This document shows, piece by piece, positions 17,256 to 25,216 of a stretch of DNA of 64,000 nucleotides; the first letter of the stretch is position 1; each line of letters starts with the position of its first letter. The DNA comes from Sphingomonas koreensis. Lineage in GTDB: Bacteria > Pseudomonadota > Alphaproteobacteria > Sphingomonadales > Sphingomonadaceae. The DNA is taken from positions 1,054,001-1,118,000 of the forward strand of contig RCZF01000001.1 of NCBI GenBank assembly GCA_006438735.1, in the 5' to 3' direction. The notes beneath the pieces were generated by a model. The model searched no databases. It was not told the origin of the DNA and saw nothing but the letters and a program-made list of their open reading frames with translations. The position numbers and the translations under genes were made by a program.

Positions 17256-17558
17256 TCAAAAATCCAGCACAGCTAAGCCGAGAGATGCCCCGATCTGTAC
17301 AGCTACAGTGAGCAGCAGATGCGTCGAGAATGGTTGTTTACGGGTTTTATGCCCGAACCAGCGCCGAGCAAGCAATGCGCCCGGCGAACCACCCAACAGC
17401 AAATCCGCTTCGGGTATGCGTCTCTCGCCTGCAATAGCTCGCTGCTTGTCCTGCCAGAACCGCAATACCGTCCACACATCCAGGATAAGCACGAAAGGAA
17501 TGGCAAGCCAAAGCATCCGTAGAATCTGCGCCGCGTCGGATGTAGACCTAGTAAACAC
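17256..17558 (-). CDS. DUF1294 family small membrane protein
   Basis: A 100-residue protein with two hydrophobic segments and the DUF1294 hallmarks in order: a first helix (LWLAIPFVLILDVWTVL), then DKQRAIAGERRIPEADLLL, GGSPGALLARRWFGHKTRKQPF and a second helix at the C-terminus. The function is unknown. A GTG at 17558 with AAGG upstream is taken as start; an internal ATG at 17516 is possible. Base composition is A/T-richer than the rest of the window, suggesting more recent arrival. The RIPE-to-GGSPG spacing is a few residues shorter than in the family members I know. Confidence 0.75.
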   Translation of the reverse strand: MFTRSTSDAAQILRMLWLAIPFVLILDVWTVLRFWQDKQRAIAGERRIPEADLLLGGSPGALLARRWFGHKTRKQPFSTHLLLTVAVQIGASLGLAVLDF

Positions 17559-17602
17559 GCTAATTCGACCTTGGCCGTCATCCCAGTCTAAATATTGCTG
17601 TC

Positions 17603-17841
17603 GTGGAGAGGTGCATATCTGGCTTTGTCACCAACAAGGGCGATTTTTACCCAATCAAGAGCTTGAAGCGCGACGAGGAATGGAAAATTGGAGGCGAGCA
17701 TTTTGGTTACAAAGTAACGAGCAACACGCCCGGCTATTATGACCGAGAAGTCGTGGGGGAGTGGTACCCCAGGGCGCGTATTTCTGCTTCAGCTACATTG
17801 TCAGTCCTATCCCTCATCGCAAGAAGATCATCAAGATCTAA
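17603..17841 (+). pseudogene. Possible frameshifted small gene of unknown family
   Basis: A GTG-initiated frame reads GFVTNKGDFYPIKSLKRDEE and then WKIGGEHFGYKVTSNTPGYY, protein-like and unlike the arginine-rich shadow frames nearby. From about 17771 that frame turns Ser/Arg-rich, while another frame continues as GAYFCFSYIVSPIPHRKKII and stops at 17839-17841. A one-base length change in the run CCCCAGGG at 17767-17774 would join them. I do not recognise the protein. It could be a decayed gene or a sequencing error; the unshifted 97-codon frame ends at 17896. Confidence 0.4.
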
Positions 17842-17955
17842 CGGCGAGCGAACCGGTGTGACTGATCAAGGGACTATCGACGTCAGCTGTGTTTAGGCGC
17901 GCCCGATAACGCTCGGTCCGCAATCCACCCAATATCTGTCATTTGGCTTATGCCC

Positions 17956-18204
17956 TCAATGCTCGCGAATCGCCTCGATCAGTTCCTTCTTGCTCATCTC
18001 CGATCGGCCCTCAATGCCGATCTCCTCGGCTTCCTTGTACAAATCGTCTTTTGTGCGGTCCTCGAGTTCGCTTCCGCGGTGATCGAGCGTGCCGGCTGCC
18101 TTGGCGTTGGCTATGCGGGCCGCCTTTTCCTTCGAGTCGCCCTGCTTGCGTAGCTCCTCGTAAAGTTTGTCGTCCTTGATCTGCGATCCATGATCCTTGG
18201 CCAT
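17956..18204 (-). CDS. DUF7218 / Rho termination factor N-terminal-like small protein
   Basis: An 82-residue highly charged protein. The N-terminal half MAKDHGSQIKDDKLYEELRK with GDSKEKAARIANAKA matches DUF7218-type proteins. The C-terminal half ends in a SAP/Rho-N-like helix-extended-helix (TKDDLYKEAEEIG...MSKKELIEAIREH), usually a nucleic-acid-binding fold. The role is unknown, possibly a nucleoid or stress-associated DNA binder. The ATG at 18204 is chosen because AGGAGG precedes it at good spacing; a GTG three codons upstream is too close. It is divergent from purF. Confidence 0.85.
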   Translation of the reverse strand: MAKDHGSQIKDDKLYEELRKQGDSKEKAARIANAKAAGTLDHRGSELEDRTKDDLYKEAEEIGIEGRSEMSKKELIEAIREH

Positions 18205-18341
18205 CGTCGGCACCTCCTCATGTCCGCAAAAACCCGCGAAGCGCGGCGAAGTTCAGCCGATCGTGACAATCTGACGACAGCACGCGACAAACGCCGCGCG
18301 CGTCCCTATATGCCGGGCACCACGACATCGGCGGGCTGCAT

Positions 18342-19802
18342 ATGCTGACGACGAATCCCTTCGACGACGACAAGTTGCGCGAGGAGTGCGGCGTATTCGG
18401 CGTCTCCGGCGCGGAGGGCGACGCCTCGGCGCTCGTCGCGCTGGGCCTCCACGCGCTCCAGCACCGCGGGCAGGAAGCCGCCGGCATCACCAGTTTCGAC
18501 GGCGCCAATTTCCATACCCACCGCGCGATGGGCCATGTCGCCGGCAATTTCGATCGCGACGACGTCATCCGCGCGCTGCCCGGCACCGTCGCTTGCGGCC
18601 ATGTCCGGTATTCGACGACGGGCGAGACCGCACTCAGGAACGTCCAGCCGCTCTACGCCGATCTCGCCACCGGCGGTTTCGCGATCGCACACAACGGCAA
18701 CATTTCCAACGCGATGCGGCTACGGCGCGATCTCGTGCGGCGCGGATCGATCTTCCAATCGACCTCGGATACCGAGACGATCATCCATCTCGTCGCTACC
18801 TCCAGCTATCGGACGCTGCTCGACAAGTTCATCGATGCGCTGAAACGCGTCGAGGGCGCGTATTCGCTGGTGGTGATGACGCCCGAGGGCATGATCGCCT
18901 GCCGCGATCCGCTCGGCATCCGTCCGCTGGTGATGGGAAAATTGGGCGACGCTTTCATCTTCGCCTCCGAGACAGTCGCGCTCGATGTCGTCGGCGCGAC
19001 GTTCGAGCGGGCGATCGATCCCGGCGAGGTCGTCATCGTCCAAGGCGACGAGCTGCGCTCGATCCGGCCGTTCGCACCGCAATCGGCGCGGCCGTGCATT
19101 TTCGAACAGGTCTATTTCTCGCGGCCCGATTCGATTGCAGACGATCGCTCGGTCTATTCGGTCAGGAAGGCGATCGGCGCGCAATTGGCGATCGAAAGCC
19201 CGGTCGAGGCCGATCTCGTCATCCCCATTCCCGATTCAGGGACGCCGGCGGCGATCGGTTATGCGCAGGAATCGGGCATTCCGTTCGAGCTGGGCATTAT
19301 CCGCTCGCATTATGTCGGCCGCACTTTCATCCAGCCCGGCGACAAGATCCGCCACCTCGGCGTCAAGCTCAAGCACAACGCCAACCGCGCGCTCATTACG
19401 GGCAAGCGCATCATCCTGATCGACGATTCGATCGTTCGCGGCACCACGTCTTTGAAGATCGTGCAGATGATGCGCGAGGCGGGCGCCGCCGAGGTGCATA
19501 TGCGCATCGCCAGCCCGCCGACGCGGCACTCTTGTTTCTACGGCGTCGACACGCCCGAGCGGACCAAGCTGCTCGCCGCCAAGATGGATTTGGGCGAGAT
19601 GACCAGCCACATCCATGCCGACAGCCTGGCGTTCGTTTCGATCGACGGGCTCTACAAGGCGCTCGGCGAGGCCAAGCGGGCCGACATCCGCCCGTCGCAT
19701 TGCGATGCATGCTTCACCGGCGATTATCCCACCACGCTGACCGACCAAGACGACGTCACATCGGTCGATCAATTCGCCTTGCTGGCGGAACGGATGAATT
19801 AG
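18342..19802 (+). CDS. purF: Amidophosphoribosyltransferase
   Basis: A 486-residue first enzyme of purine biosynthesis, transferring ammonia from glutamine to PRPP to make phosphoribosylamine. C16 in REECGVFGV is the N-terminal nucleophile exposed after propeptide processing (Ntn hydrolase). CGHVRYSTTGE and the glutaminase loops follow. The PRPP loop is RIILIDDSIVRGTTS, and the C-terminus contains YPTTL-type segments. Length is canonical. It is followed by an SDR gene across a palindromic repeat; cvpA, its E. coli partner, is not adjacent here. Confidence 0.97.
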   Translation: MLTTNPFDDDKLREECGVFGVSGAEGDASALVALGLHALQHRGQEAAGITSFDGANFHTHRAMGHVAGNFDRDDVIRALPGTVACGHVRYSTTGETALRNVQPLYADLATGGFAIAHNGNISNAMRLRRDLVRRGSIFQSTSDTETIIHLVATSSYRTLLDKFIDALKRVEGAYSLVVMTPEGMIACRDPLGIRPLVMGKLGDAFIFASETVALDVVGATFERAIDPGEVVIVQGDELRSIRPFAPQSARPCIFEQVYFSRPDSIADDRSVYSVRKAIGAQLAIESPVEADLVIPIPDSGTPAAIGYAQESGIPFELGIIRSHYVGRTFIQPGDKIRHLGVKLKHNANRALITGKRIILIDDSIVRGTTSLKIVQMMREAGAAEVHMRIASPPTRHSCFYGVDTPERTKLLAAKMDLGEMTSHIHADSLAFVSIDGLYKALGEAKRADIRPSHCDACFTGDYPTTLTDQDDVTSVDQFALLAERMN

Positions 19803-19818
19803 GCGTTCAGCCCCGCAA

Positions 19819-19903
19819 CCGTTCGTGCCGAGCTTGTCGAAGCACCGCTCTTTCCCCTATCCGCGCCAACAGAACCGCCCTTCGACAAGCTCAGGGCGAA
19901 CGG
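19819..19903. repeat. Dispersed palindromic repeat, family A copy 2
   Basis: Inverted arms CCGTTCGTGCCGAGC then TTGTCGAAG at 19819-19842 and CCTTCGACAA then GCTCAGGGCGAACGG at 19879-19903, separated by about 35 bases. The right arm is nearly identical to copies 1 and 3. It lies just after the purF stop and runs into the ribosome site of the next gene. Confidence 0.85.
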
Positions 19904-19907
19904 AGGA
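19902..19907 (+). promoter_or_regulatory. Shine-Dalgarno of the SDR gene overlapping the repeat end
   Basis: GGAGGA at 19902-19907, three bases from the GTG at 19911. Its first GG is the end of the repeat arm (GCGAACGG), so a folded repeat would partly occlude the ribosome site. Confidence 0.55.
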
Positions 19908-19910
19908 CTT

Positions 19911-20624
19911 GTGATCGACAAACCCCTTGCCGACCAAATCGCGCTCGTCACCGGCGCCGGGCGCGGCATCGGCGCCGCCACCGCGCGGGCGCTCGCGGCC
20001 AAGGGCGCGCACGTCGTGCTCACCGCGCGCTCGGCCGACGAGCTCGAGGCCGTGGAGGACGCGATCTTCGCCGCCGGCGGCAGCGCCACGATCGCTCCGC
20101 TCGATCTCACCGAAACCGACAGCATCGCCCGCCTCGCCACCGCGCTGGGCGAGCGCTGGAGCAAGCTCGACGTGCTGGTGCTCAACGCCGCGATGCTCGG
20201 CACGCTGGCCGCCGTGCCGGCGATCGACCAGCGCGAACTCGCCCGCGTGCTGACGCTCAACGTCTCCGCGCAAGCCGCGCTGATCGCCGCGTTCGATCCC
20301 GCGTTGCGCAAGGCGGCCGCCGGCAAGGTGATCGGGCTCACCTCCAGCGTCGGCCGCAAGGCGCGCGCTTATTGGGGCATGTACGGCGCGTCGAAAGCGG
20401 CATTCGAAACTTTGCTGCTGGCTTACGGCGAAGAAGTCGAGAACGTTTCCAAAATCCGCGTTGCGATCGTCGATCCCGGCGCCACGCGCACCAAGATGCG
20501 CGCCCGCGCCTTTCCGGGCGAGGAGCCGGCGTCGGTCAAGCCGCCGGAAGTCGTCGCCGATCGCATCGCCGCGCTGGCGATCGATGGATTTGAGGTCGGG
20601 CATCTCGAACGGGTCGAAGGCTGA
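19911..20624 (+). CDS. SDR family NAD(P)-dependent oxidoreductase
   Basis: A 237-residue Rossmann-fold short-chain dehydrogenase. The cofactor motif TGAGRGIG lies at residues 14-21, with NAAML (the NAG-equivalent) and the catalytic Ser and YxxxK (SSVGRKARAYWGMYGASKAA) present. Acidic or basic residues after the second strand (LTARS) suggest NADP preference. The substrate is not evident. The start is GTG with GGAGGA upstream, the latter overlapping the palindromic repeat. It lies downstream of purF in the same direction, but there is no sign that it belongs to purine synthesis. Confidence 0.9.
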   Translation: MIDKPLADQIALVTGAGRGIGAATARALAAKGAHVVLTARSADELEAVEDAIFAAGGSATIAPLDLTETDSIARLATALGERWSKLDVLVLNAAMLGTLAAVPAIDQRELARVLTLNVSAQAALIAAFDPALRKAAAGKVIGLTSSVGRKARAYWGMYGASKAAFETLLLAYGEEVENVSKIRVAIVDPGATRTKMRARAFPGEEPASVKPPEVVADRIAALAIDGFEVGHLERVEG

Positions 20625-20750
20625 CTCGCCAGGAGCTTCCCCGGCAACGGCCGAGGCCCAGGTGGCAAAGCTGGAGAAGCTAATCGCTGCGCCGACCATA
20701 GACGCTGCGTAACCGGACCCTGGCCTTCGACGGGGAAGGTGAGGAGCGTG

Positions 20751-22124
20751 TCAGCCCATCGCCTTATATGCCGCCAACGCCCGCTCCCGCGCTTCGCGGT
20801 GGCCGATGATCTTGGCCGGATAGTCTTTCGGCAGGCAATCGGCTGCTTCGAGATCATGGATCGCGTCGCTAGGCACGTCGCGCAGCTCGGGCACCCACTG
20901 GCGAATATAAGCGCCCGCATCGAACTTTTCCGATTGGCTGAGCGGCGCCATGATCCGCACGAACATGTTCGAATCGACGCCGGTGCCCGCGGTCCATTGC
21001 CAGTTGACCGCGTTGCTCGCGTAATCGGCATCGACCAGCGTGTCCCAGAACCACCGCTCGCCCTCGCGCCAATCGATCAGCAGATGCTTGATCAGAAACG
21101 ACGCCGCGATCATCCGCACGCGGTTGTGCATCCAGCCAGTCGCCCACAATTGGCGCATTCCGGCATCGACGATCGGATAGCCGGTGCGTCCTTGCTGCCA
21201 GGCGCGGAGATCGCCCGCAGCGGCTTTTCCGCTGCGCCACGCCAGCGCGTCGAAGCGATCGCGGGCGTTGGCGCGGCCGTAATCGGGGAATTGCAGGATC
21301 ACGTTCTGCGCATAATCGCGCCAGCCGAGCTCGCCGAGGAAAGTGCCGACCGAGCCGCCGGCATCCGCGGTGCGATGCCAGACGTGGGCCGGCGAGACTT
21401 CACCGAAATGAAGGTGCGGCGAGAGGCGCGAGGTGCCTTCTTCCGACGGCAGGTTGCGGCGCGCTTCGTAACGCGCGGCGGCGTCGATGAAATCATCGAG
21501 ACGCGCCCGTGCGCCCGCCTCGCCCGGGGTCCAGTCGTCGCCGAAGCCGGCGGCCCAATTCGGCCTGGTCGGGAGCAACTGCCAGTCGGTCAAGGCGTCG
21601 CTATCCGGCCATGACGTCGGTGCTGGAATACCGCGCGGGCGGTTGATCGGATCGGGTGGCGGCATCACGGCGGTAAGCGCGCGCCAGAACGGCGTGTAGA
21701 TCTTGTAGGGCTGGCCGCTCCCGGTCGTCACCGACCCCGGAGGCACAAGATAATTGCCGTCGTGCAGCACGAGATCGAGCGTCTTGCCCAGCGCGCGCTC
21801 GGCATTGCGCCACCACGGCTCGTAATGGCGGATCGCATGGACGCGCCCCGCCCCGGTTTCCTCGGCGAGCTTTGCCAATTCCTCGTCGGCCTTGCCGCGC
21901 CTCAGGATCAGCCGCGACCCCTTGTCGCGCAGGCTGGCGTCGAGCGCGGCGAGGCTGTGGTGCAGCCACCAGCGCGACGCGCCGCCCATCTTGCGGTGCT
22001 TCGGCGTTTCGTCGTCGAGCACATAAACCGGGATCACCGGCTCCTCGTGCGCCGCCGCTACCAGCGCCGCCTGATCCGACAGCCGCAGATCGCGGCGGAA
22101 CCACAGGAGGACAGGCGCGGTCAC
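20751..22124 (-). CDS. phr: Deoxyribodipyrimidine photo-lyase (cryptochrome/photolyase family)
   Basis: A 457-residue blue-light DNA repair flavoprotein. The N-terminal antenna domain begins APVLLWFRRDLRLSDQAALV. The FAD-binding catalytic domain contains GFPIVDAGMRQL-type sequence (GYPIVDAGMRQLWATGWMHN), RVRMIAASFLIKHLLIDWR and NAVNWQWTAGTGVDSN-type motifs, typical of class I CPD photolyases. It repairs UV-induced pyrimidine dimers. It lies four bases downstream of korB on the same strand, probably transcribed with it by readthrough. Confidence 0.94.
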   Translation of the reverse strand: MTAPVLLWFRRDLRLSDQAALVAAAHEEPVIPVYVLDDETPKHRKMGGASRWWLHHSLAALDASLRDKGSRLILRRGKADEELAKLAEETGAGRVHAIRHYEPWWRNAERALGKTLDLVLHDGNYLVPPGSVTTGSGQPYKIYTPFWRALTAVMPPPDPINRPRGIPAPTSWPDSDALTDWQLLPTRPNWAAGFGDDWTPGEAGARARLDDFIDAAARYEARRNLPSEEGTSRLSPHLHFGEVSPAHVWHRTADAGGSVGTFLGELGWRDYAQNVILQFPDYGRANARDRFDALAWRSGKAAAGDLRAWQQGRTGYPIVDAGMRQLWATGWMHNRVRMIAASFLIKHLLIDWREGERWFWDTLVDADYASNAVNWQWTAGTGVDSNMFVRIMAPLSQSEKFDAGAYIRQWVPELRDVPSDAIHDLEAADCLPKDYPAKIIGHREARERALAAYKAMG

Positions 22125-22128
22125 GAGA

Positions 22129-23160
22129 TCAAATGACGTGCGGCTGCTTTTCGACTTGCCAGGTCTGGCCCTTGGACAGCAGCTTCTGGAGATCGGCGAT
22201 CTTGCCTTCGCTCGCCTGCCGGTTCTGCTCGATCACCGCGCTGTCGAAGGTCGGCGCGGGATGATCAAAGATCACGCCGAGCGCGACCGGGAAGCCGACC
22301 GCGGGCAACTCGACCAGCATGTGCGCGATGCCGCGGTTGGTCTGATCGTGGACGATCACGCCTGCCGCCTGCCACTCGTCGTCGGCGACATCGACGACCT
22401 TGAGCACCAGCCGTTCGGTATCGAGCGCCAGCCCCTTGGCCCCGCCGTCGAACAGCAGCGGCTTGCCGTGCTCGACCCACAACTGGTTCGCCGCGGCGTT
22501 GGGCTTGGCGGTGAACGGCGCGAACACGTCGTCGTTATAGACGATGCAGTTCTGGAAAATCTCGACGAAGGCCGTACCCTGATGCGCATGCGCCGCCTTC
22601 AGAACCGACGGCAAGCTCTTGTGCACGTCGATCCCCCGCGCGACGAACCGCGCGCCCGAGCCGAGCGCGAAGGCGCACGGCCGCACCGGCGCGTCGACCG
22701 AGCCGAACGGCGTCGACGGGCTGCGCGTGCCGACGCGGCTGGTCGGCGAATATTGGCCCTTGGTGAGGCCGTAAATCTCATTGTTGAACAGCAGCACCTG
22801 GGTGTTCAAATTGCGCCGCAGCAGGTGCATCATGTGATTGCCGCCGATCGACAGCGCGTCGCCGTCGCCGGTGATGATCCACACGTCGAGATCGGGATTG
22901 GCGAGCTTGACCCCCGTCGCCACCGCCGGCGCGCGGCCGTGGATGGTGTGGAAGCCGTAAGTCTCCATGTAATAAGGGAAGCGCGACGAGCAGCCGATGC
23001 CGCTGACGAACACCGTCTTGGCCGGATCGGCGCCGAGATCGGGCATCGTGCGCTGCACCGCCTTCAGCACGGCGTAATCGCCGCAGCCGGGGCACCAGCG
23101 AACCTCCTGATCGGTCTCCCAGTCCTTGGGCGTCGTCTTGATCGGGGTCATCTCGTTCAT
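22129..23160 (-). CDS. korB: 2-oxoacid:ferredoxin oxidoreductase, beta subunit (2-oxoglutarate type)
   Basis: The 343-residue TPP-binding beta subunit. It has RWCPGCGDYAVL with a CxxC pair, GIGCSSRFPYY, and the TPP motif GDGDALSIGGNH. A further cysteine (FQNCIVYND) completes the likely [4Fe-4S] site. With KorA it oxidises 2-oxoglutarate or another 2-oxoacid to the acyl-CoA and reduces ferredoxin. The start overlaps korA by four bases. The exact 2-oxoacid is inferred from overall similarity to the KGOR branch. Confidence 0.92.
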   Translation of the reverse strand: MNEMTPIKTTPKDWETDQEVRWCPGCGDYAVLKAVQRTMPDLGADPAKTVFVSGIGCSSRFPYYMETYGFHTIHGRAPAVATGVKLANPDLDVWIITGDGDALSIGGNHMMHLLRRNLNTQVLLFNNEIYGLTKGQYSPTSRVGTRSPSTPFGSVDAPVRPCAFALGSGARFVARGIDVHKSLPSVLKAAHAHQGTAFVEIFQNCIVYNDDVFAPFTAKPNAAANQLWVEHGKPLLFDGGAKGLALDTERLVLKVVDVADDEWQAAGVIVHDQTNRGIAHMLVELPAVGFPVALGVIFDHPAPTFDSAVIEQNRQASEGKIADLQKLLSKGQTWQVEKQPHVI

Positions 23161-25025
23161 GCCAGGGCGCTTTCGATGGCGGCTTCGATTTCGGCGATGC
23201 GGAAGGGCTGGCCGGACACTTTGTTGAGTGGCCGGGCATCGACCAGAAATTGATCGCGCAGCACCGTCTTGAGCTGTCCGGTGTTCATTTCGGGGACGAG
23301 GATATGCTCGTAACCCTTCAACAAATCACCCAAGTTCCGCGGCATCGGCCAGATATGCCGGATGTGGATATGGCTGACGTCGAGCCCCTTCTTGCGCGCG
23401 CGGCGGACCGCTTGATGGATCGGGCCGAAGGTCGATCCCCAGCCGACGATGGCGAGCTTGCCGCTTGCCTCGCCAAGCTCGACCTGCTGATCGGGCACGT
23501 CGATGCCGAGCACCTTGTCACGCCGGATGTCGGTCATCGCCTGGTGCGTCGCCGGGGCGTAATCGATGTTGCCGGTGCCGAGCTGCTTCTCAATGCCGCC
23601 GATCCGGTGGAGCAGGCCGGGCGTGCCGGGCTTGACCCACGGCCGCACCAGTCTGTCGTCGCGGCCATAGGGCAGGAAGCCGCCTTCGGGCGCTTCCTCC
23701 ATGAAGCTAACCGGGAATGGCGCATAAGCGCTCATATCGGGCACTTTCCACGGCTCGGCGGCGTTGGCGATATAGCCATCGGTGAGGATCATCACTGGCG
23801 TCATATAGTGCGTAGCGATGCGCACCGCCTCGATCGCGACGTCGAACGCGTCGGCGGGGCTGCGCGCGGCGAGCACCGGCATCGGCGCGTCGCCGTTTCG
23901 CCCGTAAACTGCTTGATATAGATCGGACTGTTCAGTCTTGGTGGGAAGCCCGGTCGAGGGGCCGCCGCGTTGCGAGTTGACGATGACGAGCGGCAGTTCG
24001 GTCATGATCGCCAGCCCGATCGCCTCGCCCTTCAGCGCGATGCCCGGCCCCGAGGACGAGGTGACGCCGAGCTGTCCGGCGTAGCTCGCGCCGATCGCCG
24101 AGGCGACGGCAGCGATCTCGTCTTCCGCCTGGAAGGTGGTGACGCCGAATTCCTTCAGCCGCGACAGGAAATGCAGGATCGCCGACGCCGGCGTGATCGG
24201 ATAGCCGCCGAAGAACATCTTGATGCCGGCCAACTGCGCGCCCGCGACGAGACCGAAGGCGATCGATTCCGCGCCCGTGACGGTGCGATACAGACCCGGC
24301 TCCACCGGCGCGGCGGGGATATGCAGCTGCCCCACCTGCCCGCCCAGCTCGGCCGTTTCGCCATAGGCATGGCCGGCATTGAGCGCGGCGATATTTGCCT
24401 CGGCGAGCTCGGGCGCCTTGGCGAACTTGGTCTTGAGCCAATCGACGATCGGCGCGCGCTCGCGATCGAACATCCACAGCGCGAGGCCGAGCGTCCACAT
24501 GTTCTTGCAGCGCAGCGCCTCCTTGTTGCCGAGCCCGAACGGCTTCACGGCATCGAGCGTCAGCTGCGAGATGTTGAGCTTCATCACCTGCCATTGGGCG
24601 AGGCTATCGTCCTCCAACGGGTTGGCGTCATATTTCGCCTTGGCGAGATTGCGCTCGCCGAACTCGCCTTCGTCGGCGATGATCAGCCCGCCGATCTTGA
24701 GCGCCTCGACATTGGTCTTGAGCGCGGCCGGGTTCATCGCGACGAGCACATCGGGCTGATCGCCGGCGGTTTCGATCGAGGCCGAGCCGAAGTTGATCTG
24801 GAACGCGGAGACGCCGAACAGCGTGCCTTGCGGCGCGCGGATTTCGGCGGGGAAATCGGGGAAGGTGGCGAGATCGTTGCCGGCCAGCGCGGTCGAAAGC
24901 GTGAATTGCCCACCGGTCAGCTGCATGCCATCGCCGCTATCGCCGGCGAAGCGGACGACGACGGATTCGGACGGGGGATTGGCGCTCGCTTCGGCGGGCG
25001 TCACGCGGTGGACGGCGGTGGCCAT
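23157..25025 (-). CDS. korA: 2-oxoacid:ferredoxin oxidoreductase, fused gamma-alpha subunit
   Basis: A 622-residue protein carrying the gamma domain first (VVVRFAGDSGDGMQLTGGQF near residues 25-45), then the alpha/pyrimidine-binding domain (FGGYPITPASAILHF, TSSSGPGIALKGEAIGLA, GGPSTGLPTKTEQSDLY). The gamma-alpha fusion is the usual form in aerobic bacteria. The ATG at 25025 is chosen because AGGAA lies upstream at proper spacing; a longer frame starts at 25040. A palindromic repeat lies 150 bases upstream. With KorB it provides a CoA- and ferredoxin-linked alternative to 2-oxoglutarate dehydrogenase. Confidence 0.93.
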   Translation of the reverse strand: MATAVHRVTPAEASANPPSESVVVRFAGDSGDGMQLTGGQFTLSTALAGNDLATFPDFPAEIRAPQGTLFGVSAFQINFGSASIETAGDQPDVLVAMNPAALKTNVEALKIGGLIIADEGEFGERNLAKAKYDANPLEDDSLAQWQVMKLNISQLTLDAVKPFGLGNKEALRCKNMWTLGLALWMFDRERAPIVDWLKTKFAKAPELAEANIAALNAGHAYGETAELGGQVGQLHIPAAPVEPGLYRTVTGAESIAFGLVAGAQLAGIKMFFGGYPITPASAILHFLSRLKEFGVTTFQAEDEIAAVASAIGASYAGQLGVTSSSGPGIALKGEAIGLAIMTELPLVIVNSQRGGPSTGLPTKTEQSDLYQAVYGRNGDAPMPVLAARSPADAFDVAIEAVRIATHYMTPVMILTDGYIANAAEPWKVPDMSAYAPFPVSFMEEAPEGGFLPYGRDDRLVRPWVKPGTPGLLHRIGGIEKQLGTGNIDYAPATHQAMTDIRRDKVLGIDVPDQQVELGEASGKLAIVGWGSTFGPIHQAVRRARKKGLDVSHIHIRHIWPMPRNLGDLLKGYEHILVPEMNTGQLKTVLRDQFLVDARPLNKVSGQPFRIAEIEAAIESALA

Positions 25026-25174
25026 GACATATTCCTGCAAACTAATTCACGCGCCCTCTACGCCCGGGGTCGCTTCCCCCCAAGGTAGAAATTGCCGCGG
25101 CATGTGCAAACCGTTCTTTTCGGAGACGGGCTTCCTGACGCTTGTTGTCGTTAACCGGCATCAGCTCGTTAGCG

Positions 25175-25202
25175 CGTCATCCCCGCGGAGGCGGGGATGA
25201 CG
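25175..25202. repeat. Short perfect palindrome (family C repeat)
   Basis: CGTCATCCCCGC (25175-25186) and GCGGGGATGACG (25191-25202) form a perfect 12-bp stem with a four-base loop, between the end of the HDAC-like gene and the start of korA. The same CGTCATCCCCGC type is common between alphaproteobacterial genes. There is no U-run, so it is more repeat than terminator. Confidence 0.7.
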
Positions 25203-25216
25203 ATTGCAGTTTGGGA

